Assembly: GCA_026874595.1 (NCBI GenBank)
Contig: CM049315.1
Location: 13,396,664 to 13,460,663 of the forward strand
Direction: 5' to 3'
Source: Sipunculus nudus
Taxonomy: Eukaryota; Annelida; Sipuncula; Golfingiida; Sipunculidae
Length of the DNA: 64,000 bases
Of this stretch, positions 1-12,500 are shown piece by piece. Under the pieces are notes generated by a model that worked only from the letters and a program-made list of their open reading frames with translations, ran no database searches and had not been told where the DNA came from. Both the position numbers and the translations under genes were made by a program. Each line of letters starts with the position of its first letter. The stretch's first letter is position 1.

Positions 1-110
1 GAAATCCTGAGCCGATCTGGGAGTCGAACCCAGGTGGGCGGCGTACAAGTCCGGCTTACCAACCGCTTCGCTAGCGGTCCACTTTTATGTCACCCCGTAA
101 CACACCCCCT
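1..110 (-). repeat. tRNA-derived SINE head (copy 1)
   Basis: The reverse strand has an A-box-like TAGCGAAGCGGTTGG and a B-box/T-arm GGGTTCGACTCCC at tRNA spacing, but the ends do not pair as an acceptor stem. It is tRNA-like rather than a tRNA gene. It is preceded by GTTACGGGGTGACATAAAAG, which also precedes copy 2. Confidence 0.7.
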
Positions 111-204
111 CTTAAAGAGCATTCTGCTATCAGAACAAGACTAATTAACCCAGGAGTCACACTTTGGTGAGCTTATTCCCTGGGCCACAAATGGTTGAGG
201 GGAA

Positions 205-335
205 AAATCCTGGGCTGATCCAGGAGTCGAACCCAGGTCGGTGGCGTACAAGTCTGGCGTACCTACCGCTTCGCTAGCAAAGCAAGCTTCACTAGCGAGA
301 CAGTTCGGGCCGCTTTTATGTCACCCTGTAACAAT
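205..335 (-). repeat. tRNA-derived SINE head (copy 2)
   Basis: Second copy of the same element in the same orientation: GTTACAGGGTGACATAAAAG, A-box TAGCGAAGCGGTAGG, B-box GGGTTCGACTCCT, then CAGGATTTTTCCCC. The sequence 110-205 between the heads is probably the body or tail of this copy, so the two form a head-to-tail pair. Confidence 0.68.
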
Positions 336-418
336 ATACACATATATGCACACATGGAAACAGAAATTTTTAAGGCACATATGCATATACACATACATGG
401 AAACAGAGCTTTATTTAC

Positions 419-590
419 CTGTAGGAGAGAACTGGACTCCTGACACTCGGACCTCTGGTTTAAAGTGACGAGAGCTCTTGTCCCCTTTTCGGACCCCTGG
501 TAGACTGATGGATGCTCCCCCATCACCTTGACCTTCATCCACTAATGCTAAACTACCCCAAGGAGTCATTTTCCTTCTGTCAAGAAATTC
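419..590 (-). CDS. PWP2: PWP2 coding exon 16 (last exon in window)
   Basis: Encodes EFLDRRKMTPWGSLALVDEG, QGDGGASISLPGVRKGDKSS and RHFKPEVRVSGVQFSPTG, matching human EFLNRRKMTEFGNLALIDQD and LPGVRKGDMSSRHFKPEIRV. Acceptor is CATTTTCAG, donor GTAAAT, ending in phase 1. Later exons lie beyond the left edge. The first 61 bases are duplicated upstream at 691-751. Confidence 0.97.
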
Positions 591-3500
591 CTGAAAATGC
601 AGCAAGTTTTTTACATCAAACCTGTCAACAGAAAATAAATCACTTCTCAACAGATAATATATCACTTCTCAACAGAAAATATATATATATGACCTTCATC
701 CACTAATGCTAAACTACCCCAAGGAGTCATTTTCCTTCTGTCAAGAAATTCCTGAAAATGCAGCAAGTTTTTTACATCAAACCTGTCAACAGAAAATAAA
801 TCACTTCTCAACAGATAATATATCATTTCTCAACAGAAAATATATCAAACTTAACTCATGTTTGGTCTTTTATCTGTCCTGTCAAGTGAACCATAAAATT
901 GGCTATACATTTTTAAATTCAAATACACAGTGGGTTCCACTTAATAGAAATAGCTACTTGTATTTAGAGAAACAACTCCAAATAAGCATAGGTATCTATG
1001 AGGCAAAATTCAAAATGTAGGCCACAATATGGCCAAAAGAAAACTGAGAACAAGTGTCATAATAATATGCCACATGTTATGGTATAGTTGTTGATTTGTG
1101 ACAGGATAATGGAATATATTGCTGGACCAATTATTAATAAATCATCAATCAGTTTGCTCTAACCAATGACTGACTATGAAATATGATCTGATTTCTATCA
1201 CTTTTTGTGTATATATTTACCTCAGGCCTAATCACCTTTAAATACAATCACTTGTGTTCTCTTTTACATTTACTCACCTGGGTACCATCTAAACTCAGGT
1301 TACATGTGATCTCAAACTTTTTGATGAGCAGTTGTTCCTCTACTGAGTAGATACAAACATTCTTAGATCGTCCTCCAGCCAGGATACATTTACCATCCGC
1401 AGTGTAACACAAAGTGCTGAAGTATCTGAGAAACAGAGTACCAGTATGGATAATGACACAGCTAAAAGCAGAGTAATACAAAGTGCTGAAGTACCTGAGA
1501 AACAAGAGTACAAGTATGGATAATGACATAGCTATAAGCAGTGTAACACAAAGTGCTGAAGTACCTGAGAAACAGAGTACCAGTATGAACAATGACACAG
1601 CTAAAAGCAGAGTAATACAAATTGCTGAGGTATCTGAGAAACAGAGCACCGGTATGAATAATGACACAGCTAAAAGCAGAGTAATACAAAGTGCTGAAGT
1701 ACCTGAGAAACAGAGCACCAGTATGAATAATGACACAGCTAAAAGCAGAGTAATACAAAGTGCTGAAGTACCTGAGAAACAAGAGTACAAGTATGGATAA
1801 TGACATAGCTATAAGCAGTGTAACACAAAGTGCTGAAGTACCTGAGAAACAGAGTACCAGTATGAACAATGACACAGCTAAAAGCAGAGTAATACAAAGT
1901 GCTGAAGTACCTGAGAAACAGAGCACCGGAAGAAGAATAATGACACAGCTAAAAGCAGAGTAATACAAAGTGCTGAAGTACCTGAGAAACAGAGCACCGG
2001 AAGAAGAATAATGACACAGCTAAAAGCAGAGTAATACAAAGTGCTGAAGTACCTGAGAAACAGAGTACCAGTATGAACAATGACACAGCTAAAAGCAGAG
2101 TAATACAAATTGCTGAGGTATCTGAGAAACAGAGAACCAGTATGAATAATGACACAGCTAAAAGCAGAGTAATACAAAGTGCTGAAGTACCTGAGAAACA
2201 GAGCACCAGTATGAATAATGACACAGCTAAAAGCCGAGTAATACAAAGTGCTGAAGTACCTGAGAAACAGAGCACCAGTATGAATAATGACACAGCTAAA
2301 AGCAGAGTAATACAAAGTGCTGAAGTACCTGAGAAACAAGAGTACAAGTATGGATAATGACATAGCTATAAGCAGTGTAACACAAAGTGCTGAAGTACCT
2401 GAGAAACAGAGTACCAGTATGAACAATGACACAGCTAAAAGCAGAGTAATACAAAGTGCTGAAGTATCTGAGAAACAGAGCACCGGTATGAATAATGACA
2501 CAGCTAAAAGCAGAGTTATACAAAGTGCTGAAGTACCTGAGAAACAAGAGAACAAGTACGGATAATGACATAGCTAAAAGCAGAGTAATACAAATGGCTG
2601 AGGTATCTGAGAAACAGAGCACCGGTATGAACAATGACACAGCTAAAAGCAGAGTAATACAAATTGCTGAGGTATCTGAGAAACAGAGTACCAGTATGAA
2701 TAATAACACAGCTAAAAGCAGAGTAATACAAAGTGCTGAAGTACCTGAGAAACAGAGCACCAGTATGAATAATGACACAGCTAAAAGCAGAGTAATACAA
2801 AGTGCTGAAGTACCTGAGAAACAAGAGTACAAGTATGGATAATGACATAGCTATAAGCAGTGTAACACAAAGTGCTGAAGTACCTGAGAAACAGAGTACC
2901 AGTATGAACAATGACACAGCTAAAAGCAGAGTAATACAAAGTGCTGAAGTATCTGAGAAACAGAGCACCGGTATGAATAATGAAACAGCTAAAAGCAGAG
3001 TTATACAAAGTGCTGAAGTACCTGAGAAACAAGAGAACAAGTATGGATAATGACATAGCTATAAGCAGTGTAACACAAAGTGCTGAAGTACCTGAGAAAC
3101 AGAGTACCAGTATGAACAATGACACAGCTAAAAGCAGAGTAATACAAAGTGCTGAAGTATCTGAGAAACAGAGCACCAGTATGAACAATGACACAGCTAA
3201 AAGCAGAGTAATACAAAGTGCTGAAGTATCGGAGAAACAGAGCACCGGTATGAATAATGGCACAGCTAAAAGCAGAGTAATACAAAGTGCTGAAGTACCT
3301 GAGAAACAGAGCACCAGTATGAATAATGACACAGCTAAAAGCAGAGTAATACAAAGTGCTGAAGTACCTGAGAAACAAGAGTACAAGTATGGATAATGAC
3401 ATAGCTATAAGCAGTGTAACACAAAGTGCTGAAGTACCTGAGAAACAGAGTACCAGTATGAACAATGACACAGCTAAAAGCAGAGTAATACAAAGTGCTG

Positions 3501-6500
3501 AAGTACCTGAGAAACAGAGCACCGGAAGAAGAATAATGACACAGCTAAAAGCAGAGTAATACAAAGTGCTGAAGTACCTGAGAAACAGAGTACCAGTATG
3601 AACAATGACACAGCTAAAAGCAGAGTTATACAAAGTGCTGAAGTATCTGAGAAACAGAGCACCGGTATGAATAATGACACAGATAAAAGCAGAGTAATAC
3701 AAAGTGCTGAAGTACCTGAGAAACAGAGCAACGGTATGAATAATGACACAGCTAAAAGCAGAGTAATACAAAGTGCTGAAGTACCTGAGAAACAAGAGTA
3801 CAAGTATGGATAATGACATAGCTATAAGCAGTGTAACACAAAGTGCTGAAGTACCTGAGAAACAGAGTACCAGTATGAACAATGACACAGCTAAAAGCAG
3901 AGTAATACAAAGTGCTGAAGTATCTGAGAAACAGAGCACCGGAAGAAGAATAATGACACAGCAAAAAGCAGAGTAATACAAAGTGCTGAAGTACCTGAGA
4001 AACAGAGTACCAGTATGAACAATGACACAGCTAAAAGCAGAGTTATACAAAGTGCTGAAGTATCTGAGAAACAGAGCACCGGTATGAATAATGACACAGC
4101 TAAAAGCAGAGTAATACAAAGTGCTGAAGTACCTGAGAAACAGAGCAATGGTATGAATAATGACACAGCTAAAAGCAGAGTAATACAAAGTGCTGAAGTA
4201 CCTGAGAAACAGAGCACCGGTATGAATAATGACATAACTATAAGCAGAGTAACACAAAGTGCTGAAGTACCTGAGAAACAAGAGTACCAGTATGAACAAT
4301 GACACAGCTAAAAGCAGAGTAATACAAAGTGCTGAAGTATCTGAGAAACAGAGCACCGGAAGAAGAATAATGACACGGCTAAAAGCAGAGTAATACAAAG
4401 TGCTGAAGTACCTGAGAAACAGAGCAACGGTATGAATAATGACACAGCTAAAAGCAGAGTAATACAAAGTGCTGAAGTACCTGAGAAACAAGAGTACAAG
4501 TATGGATAATGACATAGCTATAAGCAGTGTAACACAAAGTGCTGAAGTACCTGAGAAACAGAGTACCAGTATGAACAATGACACAGCTAAAAGCAGAGTT
4601 ATACAAAGTGCTGAAGTACCTGAGAAACAGAGCACCGGTATGAATAATGACACAGCTAAAAGCAGAGTAATACAAAGTGCTGAAGTACCTGAGAAACAGA
4701 GCAACGGTATGAATAATGACACAGCTAAAAGCAGAGTAATACAAAGTGCTGAAGTACCTGAGAAACAGAGCAACGGTATGAATAATGACACAGCTAAAAG
4801 CAGAGTAATACAAAGTGCTGAAGTACCTGAGAAACAGAGCAGCGGTATGAATAATGACACAGCTAAAAGCAGAGTTATACAAAGTGCTGAAGTACCTGAG
4901 AAACAGAGCACCAATATGAATAATGACACAGCTTAAAGCAGAGTAATACAAAGTGCTGAAGTACCTGAGAAACAAAGCACCGGTATGGATAATGAAACAG
5001 CTAAAAGCAGAGTTATACAAAGTGCTGAAGTACCTGAGAAACAGAGTACCAGTATGAACAATGACACAGCTAAAAGCAGAGTAATACAAAGTGCTGAAGT
5101 ATCTGAGAAACAGAGCACTGGTATGGATAATGAAACAGCTAAAAGCAGAGTAATACAAAGTGCTGAAGTACCTGAGAAACAGAGCAACGGTATGAATAAT
5201 GACACAGCTAAAAGCAGAGTAATACAAAGTGCTGAAGTACCTGAGAAACAGAGCACCGGTATGAATAATGACACAGCTAAAAGCAGAGTTATACAAAGTG
5301 CTGAAGTACCTGAGAAACAGAGCACCGGTATGAATAATGACACAGCTAAAAGCAGAGTAATACAAAGTGCTGAAGTACCTGAGAAACAGAGCAACGGTAT
5401 GAATAATGACACAGCTAAAAGCAGAGTAATACAAAGTGCTGAAGTACCTGAGAAACAAAGCACCGGTATGGATAATGAAACAGCTAAAAGCAGAGTTATA
5501 CAAAGTGCTGAAGTACCTGAGAAACAGAGCACCAGTATGAACAATGACACAGCTAAAAGCAGAGTAATACAAATTGCTGAGGTACCTGAGAAACAGAGCA
5601 CCGGTATGAATAATGAAACAGCTAAAAGCAGAGTTATACAAAGTGCTGAAGTACCTGAGAAACAGAGTACCAGTATGAACAATGACACAGCTAAAAGCAG
5701 AGTAATACAAAGTGCTGAAGTATCTGAGAAACAGAGCACCGGTATGAATAATGAAACAGCTAAAAGCAGAGTAATACAAAGTGCTGAAGTACCTGAGAAA
5801 CAGAGTACCAGTATGAACAATGACACAGCTAAAAGCAGAGTTATACAAAGTGCTGAAGTACCTGAGAAACAGAGCACCAGTATGAATAATGACACAGCTA
5901 AAAGCAGAGTAATACAAAGTGCTGAAGTACCTGAGAAACAGAGCAACGGTATGAATAATGACACAGCTAAAAGCAGAGAAATACAAATTGCTGAGGTACC
6001 CGAGAAACAAAGCACCGGTATGGATAATGAAACAGCTAAAAGCAGAGTTATACAAAGTGCTGAAGTACCTGAGAAACAGAGCACCAGTATGAACAATGAC
6101 ACAGCTAAAAGCAGAGTAATACAAATTGCTGAGGTACCTGAGAAACAAAGCACCGGTATGGATAATGAAACAGCTAAAAGCAGAGTTATACAAAGTGCTG
6201 AAGTACCTGAGAAACAGAGCACCAGTATGAACAATGACACAGCTAAAAGCAGAGTAATACAAATTGGTACCTGAGAAACAGAGCAACGGTATGAACAATG
6301 ACACAGCTAAAAGCAGAGTAATACAAATTGCTGAGGTACCTGAGAAACAAAGCACCGGTATGGATAATGACATAACTATAAGCAGAGTAACATGAACTGC
6401 CAATGTATATCAGAACATGAAGCATAAATTATAACTTGTAATTACAAACAGAAGAGTTACATAGAGTAACAGAAGACACCTATAAGTCATGTAAACACAC

Positions 6501-9500
6501 AACATAAATTACAGAAGAGTAACACAAAGTGACAGAAGACACCTAAAAGTCCTGTAACCACACAGCATAAATAACAGAAGAGTAAAACAGTGTGACAGAA
6601 GACACCTATAACTCCTGTAAACATACAGCATACAGCATAAATAACAGAAGAGTGACACAGAGTGACAGAAGACACCTAAAAGTCCTGTAACCACATAGCA
6701 TAAATAACAGAAGAGTAACACAGAGTGACAGAAGACACCTAAAACTCCTGTAGACATACAGCATAAATAACAGAAGAGTAAAACAGTGTGACAGAAGACA
6801 CCTATAACTCCTGTAAACATACAGCATACAGCATAAATAACAGAAGAGTGACACAGAGTGACAGAAGACACCTAAAAGTCCTGTAACCACATAGCATAAA
6901 TAACAGAAGAGTAACACAGAGTGACAGAAGACACATAAAAGTCCTATAACCACACAGCATATATAACTCCCATAAAAGTTGTCATAGAAGTTGGATCCTT
7001 ATTAGAAGTCGCACCCTGACTTTTAGGATCCCCCGTTAAAGTTATGTTTCAGGAAAAGTCCATAATATAAGTTGCACCCAGACTTCAGAGGCGTCCCAAC
7101 CACCAGATTTTTATGGAATTTAAGTATCATTCCCTGTGGTGTAAGACTACAACCAACGTCCCCGTACTACTAACATGGTTTATAAACATAAAAATAAATG
7201 AAACAGCTTTAATACAATGCCTATATTTTAGGAATTACAACTGAATCGTAAAAAGTCGGAGTTCAATTGTCAGGTAAGATTTGTACAGTTCCAGAGTCAG
7301 CTGCATCAGATAACATTTTGTCCTGTGAAACGATGTCATTACTGCCGTTTCTTACTAGGTTAAGCAACATTAGAATGCAAATATCAAGTTAAATACCTGT
7401 ATGAATAAAATAAAGAGCCTGAAGCAAAATACTATCACAATTGAGAAACTGTTTAAATCCTTAAAGATCGTCAAAAGTGAAGTGGATTCATCAATCTATG
7501 ATTAGTTTGCACACAACTGAAGGATGGAAAGAAAATAATTTAGTCTGAATTTATTCACCTAATTTCTTAAATGGGCTTAAACTGAATAAAATAACTCTTG
7601 AATTAATTGATACAACTGACCATCAAGGCACAGAGCATGCACAGTATTACTGAAATCACTGAAATATTTCAGTAAACAAGGGGATAATGAATGTTTTATT
7701 GACCGGTCAGTAAAATGTAAAATAAACACCACTGAATTTACTGGTATTATATTTACTGAGACTAATGATTGTTATTCTGTGATTATATCTGGAAAGTCCA
7801 ATTTCCATTGTTATCAGTGATTAGGTTCAAATGGCTTGGATGGCTGGCAACCTCAGCCATGTTGAACCAGATTGTACTTTATTAATGTGTCTTCATTAAA
7901 ACAAGGCCTACAGGCCTAATGTGAACCTGTGCAAAGTTTAGGAGTATGAATGGAGGTTTATTTTTAAAATTTAATATTGATCCTCCTAAATCCTGCATAT
8001 CTACCTTAGTCATTATGATTTCAGCAAAATGGACGTTTCTGACCTGCAAGTTTCGGACTAGGACATTTTAAAACCAGAATATGGGTAGTCGACAAGCCAC
8101 TCTGTGTATCCGCAGAAATCTGAGTGGGACGGGTGAAGTAAGGCATGGATTAAGTGGCAAGGGGAATACAGCGTGGTGTGTTGCATATTAGCATGGATGT
8201 CTGCAGCTTAAACGTGAATGTAGGTGGTGCCACCTGTCATAAAATCGAGAAAATTGTCCAGGATGTATAAACCTGCAAAATTTCAGGTGGATAAGTCAAA
8301 CCACTGCCGAGATATGAGTGATTTTATCCCAAGGCAGATCAACAGATGGATGCTGTGCATAAGTGGTTGCAGGTGGCGCCAAGAGCTATGTGAGATCTTT
8401 ACACATGCAAAATTTTGGCCTAATCAGTCAAACAGTTCCCAAGATATGAGCTTGGATGTCTGCAGAGTAAATGTGAATGTAGGTGGCGACACCTGTCATA
8501 AAATCGAGAAAGCTGTCAAGGATGTAAAATACCTGCACAATTTCAGGTGGATAAGTTAAACCACTGCTGAGATATGAGTGATTTTTACCTAAGGCAGATG
8601 AACAGATGGATGTTGTGCATAAATGGTTGCAGGTGGCACCACCAGTTTTGCGTATGATGAAGAGCTATGTGAGATCTATACACATGCAAAATTTTAGCCT
8701 AATCAGTCAAATGGTTCCCGAGATATGAGCTTGAATGTCTGCAGAGTAAATGTGAATGTAGGTGGCGCCACCTGTCATAAAATCGAGAAACCTGTCCATG
8801 ATGTATAAACATGCAAAATTCCAGGTGGATAAGTCAAACCACTGCTAAGATATGAGCGATTTTATCCCAAGGCAGATGAACAGATGGACGCTGTGCATAA
8901 GTGGTTGCAGATGGCGCCACCAGTTTTGCCTATGATGAAGAGCTATGTGAGATCTATACAAGTGCAAACTTTTTGCCCAATCAGTCAAATGGTTCCCGAG
9001 ATATGAGCTTGGATGTCTGCAGTGTAAATGTGAATGTAGGTGGTGCCACCTGTCATAAATCGAGAAAGCTGTCCAGGATGTATAAACCAGCAAAATTTCA
9101 GGTGGATAAGTCAAACAACTGCTGAGACAAGAGTGATATTATCCAAAGGCAGATGAACAGATTGATGCTGTGCATAAGTGGTTGCAGGTGGCACCACCAG
9201 TTTTGCCTATGATGAAGAGCTATGTGAGATCTATACACAAGCAAAATTTTGGCCCAATCGGTCAAACAGTTCCCGAGATATGAGCTTGAATGTCTGCATA
9301 GTAAATGTGAATGTAGGTGGCGCCACCTGTTATTAAATCGAGATAGCTGTCCAGGATGTATAAACCTGCAAAATTTCAGGTGGATAAGTCAAACCACTGC
9401 TGAGATATGAGTAATATTATCCCAAGGCAGATGAACAGATGGACGCTGTGCATAAATGGTTGCAGGTGGCACCACCAGTTTTGCCTATGATGAAGAGCTA

Positions 9501-12500
9501 TGGGCAATCTATACACATGCAAAAATTTGGCCCAATTGATCAAATGGTTCCCGAGACATGAGTTTGGATGTCTGCAAAGTAAAAGTGAATGTAGGTGGTG
9601 ACACCTGTCATAGAATCAAGAAAGCTGTCCAGGATGTATAAACCTGCAAAATTTCAGGTGGAAAAGTCAAACCACTGCAGAGATATGAGTGATTTTATCC
9701 CAAAGCATATGAACAGATGGACGCCATGCATAAATTGTTGCAGGTGGCGCCACCAGTTTTCCTATAATGAAGAGCTGTGTGAGATCTATACACATGCAAA
9801 ATTTTGGCCCAATCGGTCAAACAGTTCCTGAGATTTGAGCTTGAATGTCTGCAGAGTAAACGTGAATGTAGGTGGCGCCACCTGTCATAGAATTGAGAAA
9901 GTTGTCCAGCATGTATTAACCTGCTAAATTTCATGTGGAAAAGTCAAACCACTGCTGAGATATGAGTGACGCTGTGCAAACAATGGTTGCAGGTGGCACC
10001 ACCATTTTTAGTATATGTTATAAAGCTATCAAAAAGGGCTACATTTGTGCAAAATTTTTAGCCTGATCGGTCAAACGGTTCCCAAGATATGTGGGTTTAT
10101 GTGTGGAAACAGACACACAAATGGACGCTGGGCAGCAAGGAAAGGTCAGAGGTCAACAAACAAGGGACCTATGGGTCACGGCGCTCAGCTGATCATGATT
10201 GAACTTTTAATGTATCACCATTGTGATACTATATTTAGTCGACAAACCTTATGAATATCATGGACCTATTAGGCTATTATAAAGGAATATAATGTAATAT
10301 GTGAGTAAATCATGTATGAAATTACCTGACTGATGGATTAATATGGAGTAAATATAGTGGTTTATTTTTTATTTATTTGGGAGCTGTTGAAAATAGCGAT
10401 ATATTTGAGCAAATATGAATGCAATGACAGTACACTAAGCAGTGGTAGAATGATGATAAGGCTATTTGTTGAAGGATCTATAGTGTATGGAAGTCCGCAA
10501 GATTTTAATTTGACATATATAATGTTATTATTAACTATGCTGAAGAGTGGAATTATGAATCAGACTGTATGACATGATATATCTCAGGTCTTGACAAGGT
10601 ACATTATATTGATGCCCACCACGTCTACATATTACACAATATTGACATAATTTCTGGCACGTACATAGGTAACAAACAGTTATACAATATATAAAAATAT
10701 GAATATATCTGATTCAACTTGTTCTCGTTTACTGAGGCTGACATTGGGATGGGGTTCGGAGAAGGAAACAGTGTGGGCAGCAAGGAGGGTTGGATGTAGA
10801 GAGAAAAGGGAGAGGGACGGAGCATTCAACAGAACTTAAACACCTGGAAAATGAAATGTAGATAAAGTCTGAGAGAAAGAGGTAATCTAGGCTAGGGTTG
10901 GTTGATATGATTGAAGAAATTGTTGCAAATAATATTTTAAGATCTGACCTTGCGTTTTCATTGGATACCTTTTTGACAGGCTGTTGACAGTTCAACATTT
11001 TACACATTTGTCTAATGAGATCCAATTTTTTTAATTTAAAATTTAATTAAACTTTTTTTCTATTTTATGATATGTATACAGTTGCTATAAAGTCCCCACT
11101 CCACAGGCGGAAGGACTTGATGGGGGGGGGGGGGGGGGTTATGATGGGAGTTACAACGCCTCTGTCTCTCTGTATATATTTTCTTCAAATTATTAAATTT
11201 TATGCTATAGCAATAGCACTATTGTTGACAGTGCGAAGGAGCAAGGACTTAGTGGAGTGGGGGAAGGGGATGGTGGGAGTTACAATACCCTTGCATATAC
11301 GTAAGGGATATGAAATTTAATTAATCAGAGCTTACAGGAAAAAAAAGTTTATTCATAATTATTAAATATTTAAAACAGGCAAGAAAGCTAGAGAAACAAA
11401 GCAAATAATTTTAATTCCCATTCTCCTGAGCCAGGAAATTATGAACAATTTTTACATAAATTCCTTTTTTTATAACATCATTTTTTTCCAGGTTTGAAAA
11501 TGTAACTATACATTTAGAGTATAACATATATATGTGAATATTGTAGTTGATTCACATTTCTTAATTGCATCAACATATATATCTAATAAATTAGGTTTAT
11601 AGTACCTGTCAACAGAATGGGGTGGAGGGAGGAAGGGAGGCATAGGGGTGAGAGAGGGAGAAAGAGAGAGAGAAAGAGAGCTAGAAAGAGAGAAAGGGAA
11701 AGAGAGAGAGGAGAAAGGCTCTCTGGTAATTACTGCCTGACCCAGCCTGACCCAGACACTCACAGAAGCAGTAGGCAAGGAGTGAAGGTGTTATGTAACA
11801 GCCTGGAACACTGTTAACCAATGCCTTGATGTAAACATTTTAGACTTGGTGCTATAAATATGGGTTACTGTGCTCAGCTGAAGTTGACCTTGAAGGTAAA
11901 AATCTAAAATAATAATGGAGATCAAGTCTAAGAGGAAAAGGTAATATATGCCATGGCTGGTTGACATGATTGGTTTGTATTGATGAGTGAGAAATTGTTG
12001 CAAATAAGATTTTGTGACCAAACCATGCATTCTCTAATGTCGAAATTGAAGCATGTGAGCAGTTTGTGAACATAAGATGTATATTATTACCATGATCATT
12101 GGCTGGCTTTTTGATAATTTGTTGACAGTTCAGTAGTTTACACATTTGGTCAATTGGATCTATTTTACATAATATATATTATTAAATATATGTATTTTTA
12201 TTTTATAAAATGTATACAGTTGAAATATAACTGATGTCTCCAGTCCCCAGATGCAAGGACCTGGTGGTGGTGGTTGGGGGGGGGGGGGGGAGGGGGGGAG
12301 GGCTGGAATGATGGGAGTTACAACATCTCTGTATTAACATAGTGTATATACATATAGGATTTCCACTTAATTCAACAATACTTACAGGATTAAATAGTTC
12401 ATTCACAATTACATAATATTTAAAAAAGGACAGACAGACTGTTAATATATTTTTATATTTTAAAGTTTTTCATCTGCAATATTACACATCTGAATACATA

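Noticed and set aside
10-85. A functional tRNA gene on the minus strand
   Set aside because: A-box and B-box are present, but acceptor ends do not pair and a second diverged copy follows; it fits a SINE head.
4985-6274. Plus-strand 429-codon frame of repeated MNNDTAKSRVIQSAEVPEKQ
   Set aside because: Antisense reading of the same array. It looks like a surface repeat protein, but the unit is fully explained by the PWP2 border sequence.
1414-6395. CRISPR-like array
   Set aside because: Repeats are directly adjacent with no unique spacers, in a eukaryotic intron.
3001-6403. Very long minus-strand open frames (642, 651 and 435 codons) of repeated FLRYFSTLYYSAFSC or CFSGTSALCITLLLAV
   Set aside because: They are by-products of a stop-free 69-bp (3x23) unit. 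They are open in several frames and both strands, with no conserved protein and no gene signals other than the repeated splice acceptor.
6487-6953. Hydrophobic Cys/Leu-rich frames on the minus strand
   Set aside because: By-products of the 63-bp minisatellite.
11617-11817. Frame rich in Arg/Glu (RERKRARKRERERERGER)
   Set aside because: Translation of a GA microsatellite.
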